Assembly (NCBI RefSeq): GCF_000003605.2
Contig: NW_003116447.1
Location: 1,242,648-1,259,521, forward strand
Source: Saccoglossus kowalevskii
Lineage: Eukaryota; Hemichordata; Enteropneusta; Harrimaniidae
Direction of reading: 5' to 3'
Length of the DNA stretch: 16,874 nucleotides
Shown: in pieces, positions 1 through 16,874 of the stretch
Position numbering within the stretch: position 1 is the stretch's first letter
Layout: every line of letters starts with the position of its first letter
Made by a program: the position numbers and the translations under genes
Notes under the pieces: generated by a model
Seen by the model: the letters and a program-made list of their open reading frames with translations, nothing else
The model's database searches: none
Told to the model about the DNA's origin: nothing

Positions 1-1650
1 TAATAATTCGTCGCGTGTACAGTGCCATCCCAGTCAATCACTTTGTAAATATTAGGTTAGTCTATCAATCGAATTCTCAATGCCAATCGTAAGACGTGAA
101 CGGAGAATAAATACTCATTCGTAATCAAATTTATTCTGATCTTATAAAACATGATGACTTTCCCGATGAAATGAATTAACGTGTACATTTCATAGTGTTA
201 CGTCGCATACCAATTAACGTTACATCGCACCAAGCTTACACAGTGTTCGACTTCGCTTCGATTGCCTAACTTAATTTACTGTCACGTGTTTTTCATAATT
301 GCTTTACCACATTTCAATTGCACGCGAGTGTGGAACGTAAGCGACACTGACAATAATTCCGTGTATCAGCTGTCCCCGCAGTCCTCTTGTAAACAACAAT
401 TGTCACACAGATCACTTCCCCGACATGTTTGCCAAGAGTCGTTCAATATTTCAGTAATATGCATGATCGATGTTAAAATACCTACAGTTAATTAAAAACA
501 AACTACTGTAAAACATGTTTAAATAGCTACATGCCATTTTAGCGAATTTGACTCCATACATGAATTAACTGAATCTTACCGGTAATTTAGCTAAAGTGTC
601 CAACATTTTCATTGTGAGAATATATTTTATTTTAAATTAGCGACATCTTGAATTATCGAAATTACAGATTAGCTAAATTAGCTAAAATAACATGCTAGCT
701 AAAAAGACATGTTTCGCAATATATTGTAAAGGAAATAGTAGCTTATATGTGAGGGTATGGACGCAAAATAAACCTAGAATACATTTCTTTCAGCCGTGTT
801 TGCTTAAAAAAGACCATACTTTCATGACAACATTCCACTGTTTGTTATGCCATTCACCGTTTATTAGTCACCTCGGATTTGAACAGGAAATGGAAAATAA
901 ATTGAATCGAGATACACATTTCCATTTAATAAACCGTCTTTTTAAAAAAAAGAAACATTACGCGGTAAAAATGCATGGATGTCTTACACCTACATTATAT
1001 TATAAATGATTCTTTAGAAGATATAAATCCAGAAATCCTGTGGGAATTATATTCCATAAAATCACAAATCTACTAGATTTAATGATGTATTCGTAATATC
1101 GTTCGCTGGACATGCATGCGCTACCTTTTAGTACCCCCTTGACCTCACAAGCAGGAAATAAAGTGCTTACAAACCGTAAGGGATTAAGTACACCTTGTGT
1201 GGAACCGAATCGAGGCTACGTGCCTGCCGCTAAAATCCTAACAGCTGTGGGCATGTTACAACGCTGTTATAAATTAAAGATTTGTTGAACTGAACTGTAA
1301 TTTTGCTATAAATTTGCCGCTTTAAACAGAAAATCCCGAAATTCCCATCCAATTCCCGATATTGATGAACATACCCAGTGATGCATTGTGGGATTGTATA
1401 ATTATCCGTCTCAAGACGTATTATTAAATTTTCAAATTGAAAAGTCGTTCTAATTATTACGCACATATATTGTGATTGTATATTATGAGTATATCAATCT
1501 ATATTCGTATTATTATTGACAGTGAATTTAGAAGTGTCACGTCACAGTTCAATCTCCTAATATTGCCAGTTCAATAATCCCCCGGGTGTCAGCTGCGACA
1601 TGCACAGTCAGCTTGAAACACAGACAGAATATTAAACACTCGGCAATGCT
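1..1650. other. Upstream non-coding stretch, no gene seen
   Basis: Both strands hold only short open frames (longest about 105 codons, 692-1009 on +) without recognisable domains, good codon pattern or splice partners. Short AGCTAAA strings recur between 588 and 700 (TTAGCTAAA near 588, 668, 677 and 693). Presumably 5' flanking or intergenic sequence; an upstream untranslated exon cannot be excluded. Confidence 0.6.
1382..1393 (-). promoter_or_regulatory. ZNF143/Staf-like motif
   Basis: TGCATTGTGGGA matches the reverse complement of the ACTACAATTCCCAYAATGCA-type element bound by ZNF143/Staf near animal start sites. It lies about 300 bases before the putative initiator. A near match (ACCCATAATGCA) occurs at 5354-5365 inside a repeat copy, which weakens a promoter-specific reading. 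Confidence 0.2.
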
Positions 1651-1655
1651 ATACA

Positions 1656-1661
1656 TATAAA
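1656..1661 (+). promoter_or_regulatory. Putative TATA box upstream of candidate exon A
   Basis: TATAAA at 1656-1661 is followed 30 bases on by a pyrimidine-rich TTTTCCAGTTG whose A at 1691 resembles an animal initiator. The ATG at 1734 then follows a 5' leader of about 43 bases. The spacing fits a TATA promoter, but such strings are common by chance in AT-rich DNA. Confidence 0.35.
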
Positions 1662-1733
1662 GATGTATGTCACGCTACGTGTTGTTTTCCAGTTGTATCA
1701 TTCATTTTACGAAATCGACAATAAAAGCTAAAC

Positions 1734-1794
1734 ATGGACGTGAACTTGTCAATCGTCACGGTATCTATATACTGCGTATTGTGTACAGAACTAT
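1734..1794 (+). CDS. Candidate first coding exon A: start codon and signal peptide
   Basis: An ATG at 1734 in strong context (AAAC before, G after) opens a 20-residue stretch, MDVNLSIVTVSIYCVLCTEL, with a hydrophobic core like a signal peptide. A donor-like GTAATT at 1795 leaves one base of a codon, the phase needed by the WAP exon at 5893; the split codon becomes TTG (Leu) and reading continues LLDDSRAIG before the first WAP cysteine. That leaves a short spacer between signal and WAP, as in vertebrate WFIKKN proteins. A TATA box lies 78 bases upstream of the ATG. Against it: there is no basic residue near the N-terminus, the donor is only moderate (TAT before GT), and the cleavage site is unclear. 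The intron would be about 4.1 kb. Inference only; 2287-2506 is the rival. Confidence 0.35.
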
Positions 1795-2286
1795 GTAATT
1801 CATACTCATATTGGAGCATCTGCGCTGATTATAGCATTTTTCGCATTATTCATATAATGTTTATATGCGCATCGGCGTACTCTGTCGACAGCGCCATTTA
1901 CGTGGCGTGTGAATTGATCACGTAGTGTTTCACGAATTTGTGAGTGCGTTCTCCTAGTTACGTCGTGTGGATTCATTTCTCTAGTATAATGAAACACCTT
2001 TTACCAGGTGGCTCTGTCTCCTAAAATTGCAGTTTTTATTATTTTACCCTTAAAATAAAATGTTCTCTACGACATTGATCTTTATAGTTGTGCAGATGTA
2101 CTGTTCCCACTTGTCCCCAATAAATCGACGAATATCTTGTTTATCTCGAATACAGATATAAGTATTTCGGTTTCCGTCGTCATGGATACTAAGTCATGCT
2201 TGGTGTTAATGGCCGGCGGTTCCCCGGTCCATTGATTTTGCTAGATAATCGAACGAAAACCGTTTTAACGAACTGAAAATTCGATC

Positions 2287-2506
2287 ATGGTGTTCCGCAG
2301 TTCACGATTCAGTAAGCAGATTACTCTCAAGTCTCGGGGGGTGTTTTTATGGTCTCTGATGAGAAAATCTCTTATGATGCTGGGTTATATCACGTTATTT
2401 TTCGTTATTTCGACCTTTCACTTATCGGTAAATCAGATCGTCTGGAGCCTCTCGACCGGTTTATACGTGACACGGACAGTTTATCATACATTTCACGTCA
2501 AATGGA
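2287..2506 (+). CDS. Candidate first coding exon B: alternative signal peptide
   Basis: An open frame from ATG 2287 to the stop near 2622 contains, from the internal ATG at 2359, a textbook-looking signal peptide: MRKSL followed by the hydrophobic core MMLGYITLFFVISTF. A GTAATA donor-like site at 2507 leaves one base (A), matching phase 1 of the WAP exon and giving Met at the junction. A stronger donor, GTAAAT after TCG near the end of the hydrophobic core, is in phase 0 and would not join the WAP exon in frame. The hydrophobic stretch is more convincing than candidate A, but the product would carry about 25 nondescript residues after it, and no TATA box was seen upstream. It may be a chance open frame. 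Confidence 0.22.
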
Positions 2507-2920
2507 GTAATATGGTAATGTTAAAAGCTGTAGCTGAGAATATTATCCCTGTCGATTGGCAATTCAATATGTTTTTACCATGTTCAAATAGACGGCAATG
2601 CAAACTCTATACGCTGTGGTAATGAATAAATAAGAGAATGTCTCGATGCTATTTTTCATATTGCATGTTGATAGACACACTGGATTATATGAGTGCGATA
2701 TTAGCTGTTTTTATCTAACGCATATTATTGTGTCTCCTACAACATTTTTACTATATGATAAATCATAATTCGATTTGATCTACATTATGGAATACCTAAA
2801 ACATATTAAAAATACATGTTTTCTCTCATATTGTATCTTTAAGGTATGATAATAGTAAAATAAAATACTGCTAACAAAGCATATTCTTTCGATGCAATAC
2901 TGAATATGCCATGTTTTATT

Positions 2921-2943
2921 ATCAATCAATCAATCAATCAATC
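2921..2943. repeat. (ATCA)n microsatellite / retroelement tail
   Basis: About 5.75 perfect tetranucleotide units. On the minus strand they read (GATT)n immediately after AATAAA, so they are best read as the tail of the flanking retroelement rather than an independent microsatellite. Confidence 0.85.
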
Positions 2944-3286
2944 TTTATTCAGTACTGGGCCGCGACCCATCGTACAATATTTGAAAATACATAGGTTGAG
3001 GTGTTATACAGAGAAAAAGAAACACAAACTATTAATTACAACACCACAAAAACAGTAAAAAAAATATTGATGATTCAATTTACATGTAAAGAATGAATAA
3101 ATCACTAAAATATTACATTTACCTTGTCTCATAATTATCTCCTCTTTTGAATGCTTGTAACAAGTATATAGCTAAACGACGAATACTACAAGGTTGGGAT
3201 GTTGAGAGAAGAGACATTAGTTTTTCAATATTGGGATAAGTATTATCTGTACGTATAAGTAAATCTGGCGCATGCGTATTGGCGTT
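2921..3286 (-). mobile_element. 5'-truncated LINE-like retroelement 3' end
   Basis: Read on the minus strand, a 55-codon open frame from 3286 to a TAA at 3119-3121 is followed by about 170 bases of 3' untranslated sequence, an AATAAA (2944-2949) and then a tandem GATT tail (2921-2943, nearly six units). An ORF end, a short 3' UTR, a polyA-like signal directly before a simple tandem tail, and a 5' cut are hallmarks of non-LTR retrotransposon insertions in invertebrates. The peptide contains PDLLIRTDNTYPNIEKLMSL and ends KRGDNYETR; I do not recognise the clade. An in-frame TAA at 3287-3289 marks the 5' end of similarity or a decay stop. No target-site duplication was identified. Confidence 0.5.
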
Positions 3287-4669
3287 TTAAAGTTTCTCGT
3301 TGAACGAATAATGTTATATTCGCTGCCAAAGCAAGCGTTTTATTTCATGAATTTTCTTTTTTATGAAAAAAATGCAATATGTCGGGATTTTTTTGTAAAC
3401 ATGCATAAAAAAAAACACAAAGTTATCGATCATCCCCAAAATAGATGTTGTTAGAGCAACCGCGAAGATAATACAGCAATATTATCATTCTGGAAAATAA
3501 TACATCTCAAAACTAAGTAAAAGAAGGCATTGGTCAACTCCAAACATCATCCGTGTTGTCAATAGCAACGAAAGGTGCAATTTGGATACATGTCACGTGG
3601 TCGGTGATTTATGGACGAGTGTTTTTATATACATGTACTTCGAATCATTCACCGAGACAACCGTCTCACGAGATAATAGCTCAATACATCATCGCATATA
3701 TATAACATTACATTACACAATGTCGCAATAGCAGCCCATGATTCATATGACAGACTGGCCACCAAACAGAACGAATAAGTATGGGCATATGGCTGACGTA
3801 TGGAAGAAAGTAGTCCTAGTCCTACCACCTTCCAGGGTCGACGCGACACGGGTCAAAATTAGATATTTGTCTGTTTGGGATGTGACTACGCATAGCAACG
3901 CCGTGCCTTGTTTATTTACAGAATATTCGCATGCGGGCACAATCACAGATGGGCTAAAACAATGTGTTACTGTTTGTAGACTGAAACAATTGGGAACTTA
4001 GATTCGTATAAAAACAGAATCATATTATACGCATGTTCATCCCAACAGTGGTGGACATACACTCATTGTAAATGAGCTCTTCGGGTACACTGCCCACCAC
4101 CTCCACTCTACAATCATGGCGGCTTGCTGTTAGCATGGTTTTATCAATCTATAAATTCATCAGGTTCGGTTTGACGATGTTTAACTGTTTTTGAAAACAT
4201 CATCCTGGCGCCTGTTCGATGCCCCAGGGTGCTGCCGTGTAGTAAACGCAACTTAAGTTCGCACCAAAACACTGAACAGAGCTGCAACTAGTTTGATTTC
4301 AGGTTTATTTCAACAACATTGTCTTTCAACACATGCATTATACATATTATTACAGATTACAGATTTACTGTCAAAACACCGTGACACTGCATACGTAACA
4401 CACTCGAACACATCGGTACACAGTGACGAAAGATAGAGATGTATTGCGCACATGAAGATCGGTTGTCTCAATGCTCACGGACCAGACATACTGGCAAAAC
4501 TCTCGGCAAGCGCAACTACAAATCAAGCGATATCCCTGAAAAAAATCCCAGTATTCTATTTTATAAGATAGTTAAACAGTAAAAGTAAACGTGACAAGCT
4601 AGTTCATTTATACCTACGGTATGCCCGCGAATCGTATTCCCTTGATTAAAATCTTGAACGAAGATCCCG

Positions 4670-4828
4670 GATGCTGGGGTGCTATAGGGAGGATACTCAA
4701 ACACGCGAACATAATCATTGAGCAAACTGCGCAGGGGCGTCAAGAAACAAACACTTTTTTCGGGGACTATGAGACACAAACATTATGGTCGAGAAAAAAA
4801 AAACATGGAAATTTAAAATGGCTGCTTC
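4670..4828 (-). repeat. Diverged interspersed repeat, copy 1 (inverted relative to 5337-5499)
   Basis: The reverse complement aligns along its length with 5337-5499. It shares GCAGCCATTTT at one end, TTCTTGACGC in the middle (4737-4746 here, 5418-5427 in the partner) and an ATNATGTNCGCGTNNTTGAGT block, then CCTCYCTA and a run beginning GCACC. Many substitutions and small gaps separate the copies, so the repeat is old. The family is unknown. Confidence 0.6.
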
Positions 4829-5336
4829 TAAGTCACGTAGCTATTTCTACTGCTTGTGATTTACAAAATAAGTTTGACTACCAAAGTACTCCGTATTATG
4901 TCTAGCATGTAATCGGACAATGTTGTTATTAACAATTTTAACCAATTATTCTAGTTTCAATGTTCACAATATGTATTTTCTTTTTTACGCAATTATAAAA
5001 AAAAAAATAATTGCAAAAAACAGAAACAAAATTAAAATAAATATACGAACCTAACATATTACACAGCATTCTAATATGAAATGTAATTGTCTAAAGAAGA
5101 TCAGTGTACGTATTGTATATACTAAAATGTCATGCAATGCATATCATCATGGTTCTGAACACCGACACTGGAATCAGTTTTTGATAAAACTATTCAAAGT
5201 GATATATAATACTTTCTGAATACATACTAGGCATCTTGCTTGACTTTTTTTGATACAATTTACTTGCATCCTCTGATTTATAAAACATAAGCAGTTGTAC
5301 TTACTCACAATACATCCCTGCGTGATTTGCCTGCAA

Positions 5337-5499
5337 TGCAGCCATTTTGCATTACCCATAATGCATCGCGTCTTTTTTCATTTGAGTGCGTGATTTTATT
5401 ACCAGAAAATATTGTTTTTCTTGACGCTCGGCGAATTGTGCTTCACGATCATGTCCGCGTACTTGAGTGCCCTCTCTACTATGGCACCTTTGGGATAGG
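5337..5499 (+). repeat. Diverged interspersed repeat, copy 2
   Basis: Partner of 4670-4828 in inverted orientation, with about 500 bases between them. In the aligned frame both read a similar peptide (here HDHVRVLECPLYYG, in the other copy NDYVRVFEYPPYST), so the repeat could be a fragment of a former coding element. It could equally be the long terminal arms of one degraded transposon. It contains the hairpin TGCATTACCCATAATGCA. Confidence 0.6.
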
Positions 5500-5704
5500 G
5501 GTAGGCAATGGAAATATCAGGTATACATTAGAATATATCTACATGTAATGTGAGAATCAGTATATTATGTAACACGACAGTTTTGAGGATATTTTCTTTC
5601 ATAAAATTGTGAAATAAAGTGACTGAGTAATTGCAAATGATAAAAAGCAGCGACGACGTGCGCGGATGATAATCTGGCCAGGTTTGAGTCATCATCAGGC
5701 AATA

Positions 5705-5866
5705 TTAAAGCGGGAGAGTCAGCTGCGCATGCGTCATACGGCCATAGCGTGTCATTGTCTACAAACAAACGTCTACCCATGAGCCTTTGCGTTTTTAGCG
5801 TGAGTTGTTATCGTCGCTTGGGACTCAATTCCCGCGCGTGCGCAGGTGACGACCCTCCCGCTTTAA
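5705..5866. mobile_element. TTAA-bounded MITE just upstream of the WAP exon
   Basis: The left end TTAAAGCGGGAGAGTC... and the reverse complement of the right end TTAAAGCGGGAGGGTC... form imperfect terminal inverted repeats of about 30 bases, both reaching CTGCGCAYGCG. The element is about 162 bp including a TTAA at each edge, with no coding capacity. TTAA targets are characteristic of piggyBac-type transposases, so a non-autonomous piggyBac-like origin is inferred. It ends 26 bases before the WAP exon, so it reaches into the branch-point zone of that intron. Confidence 0.7.
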
Positions 5867-5892
5867 ACGAACCTATTTGTTTCTCTTCACAG

Positions 5893-16629
<10,737 letters not shown>

Positions 16630-16874
16630 GTAAGTTGTATAGTGTTCGATCGATTTGTGCGTTATTCTAGAGATTATTTCTCCCGCTTGTTTTACAATTC
16701 ACAATTAAATGAATGTGAATATAATTTGCTAGCGAAATTTTATACACCCATAATTTTTAAACCGGATGTTGCGCCGACGTCAACAACTATTATCCAACTT
16801 CTACTCCGTCAATATTTAGTTAAAGGGCGGTGGTCGTCGCGCAGCGCGTACTCGAATTTCATGTAAACAAACAA
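16630..16874 (+). other. Start of the intron after the first NTR exon
   Basis: Donor GTAAGT opens an intron that runs past the window edge. It contains only a TTAA MITE left end from 16820. No further NTR coding (the next conserved cysteines) is visible. Confidence 0.75.
16820..16874. mobile_element. Left end of a second copy of the 7322 MITE family (cut by window)
   Basis: 55 bases match 7322-7376 with 4 differences, beginning at TTAA and including the GGTGGTCGTCGCGCAGCGCG block. The right terminus is outside the window. The high identity suggests relatively recent activity. Confidence 0.8.

Larger units (their letters stand above)
1795..5892 (+). other. Putative intron 1 / upstream region of the WAP exon
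   Basis: No conserved coding block was recognised apart from candidate exon B (2287-2506). The stretch contains a minus-strand retroelement 3' end (2921-3286), a diverged inverted repeat pair (4670-4828 and 5337-5499) and a TTAA MITE (5705-5866). The parts 2623-2920, 3290-4669 and 4830-5336 show only short, unconvincing frames. The acceptor before 5893 has the tract TTTGTTTCTCTTCACAG. Confidence 0.5.

Noticed and set aside
692-1009. 105-codon + strand frame near the left edge
   Set aside because: AT-rich, no recognisable domain or signal peptide, and no in-phase donor to the WAP exon that stood out.
3649-4001. Overlapping frames on both strands (66-87 codons)
   Set aside because: No domain, no conserved motif, and mutual overlap suggests chance open frames in a slightly GC-richer patch.

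Overview
The window reads as AT-rich, intron-rich animal nuclear DNA, most likely from a marine invertebrate. A lophotrochozoan or another non-vertebrate bilaterian is a guess from sequence style, not proven. One gene can be supported, on the + strand and running off the right edge. Its spliced product is a secreted multidomain protein with the domain order WAP, follistatin/Kazal, acidic linker, I-set immunoglobulin, Kunitz 1, Kunitz 2, linker, start of an NTR (netrin) domain. This is the diagnostic architecture of the WFIKKN family (WFIKKN1/2, also called GASP-2/GASP-1), known in vertebrates as extracellular binders of myostatin/GDF8 and GDF11 and as carriers of a trypsin-inhibiting Kunitz domain.

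Layout. 1-1650: no gene seen. 1656-1794: best candidate promoter (TATA box) and signal-peptide exon; a rival signal-peptide exon lies at 2287-2506. 2600-5890: non-coding, holding a minus-strand LINE-like 3' end (2921-3286), a diverged inverted repeat pair (4670-4828 / 5337-5499) and a TTAA-bounded MITE (5705-5866) just before the WAP exon. 5893-6063: WAP exon. 7074-7280: follistatin/Kazal exon. 8979-9191: acidic linker exon. 9192-14640: a 5.4 kb intron with several inverted-repeat elements and no exon I can recognise. 14641-14799 and 14976-15095: the two halves of the Ig domain. 15315-15530: Kunitz 1. 15978-16160: Kunitz 2. 16384-16629: linker plus the first cysteines of the NTR domain. The rest of the NTR domain lies beyond the window.

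All sixteen splice sites flanking the eight exons are GT/AG, and every intron sits in phase 1. The eight exons total 1515 nt (505 codons) and join without a frameshift or stop. This symmetrical 1-1 layout, with about one domain per exon, is the classical signature of exon-shuffled extracellular proteins. Introns carry short non-autonomous DNA transposons bounded by TTAA: one complete copy at 7322-7454, a near-identical left end at 16820-16874, and relatives at 5705-5866 and 12720-13034. They also carry a degenerate 18-bp tandem repeat and a long ATT microsatellite.

The most unusual gene-level feature is the dedicated 71-residue acidic exon between the follistatin and Ig domains (28 Asp/Glu, two Tyr in acidic context). 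No prokaryotic system, CRISPR array, tRNA or rRNA was found.
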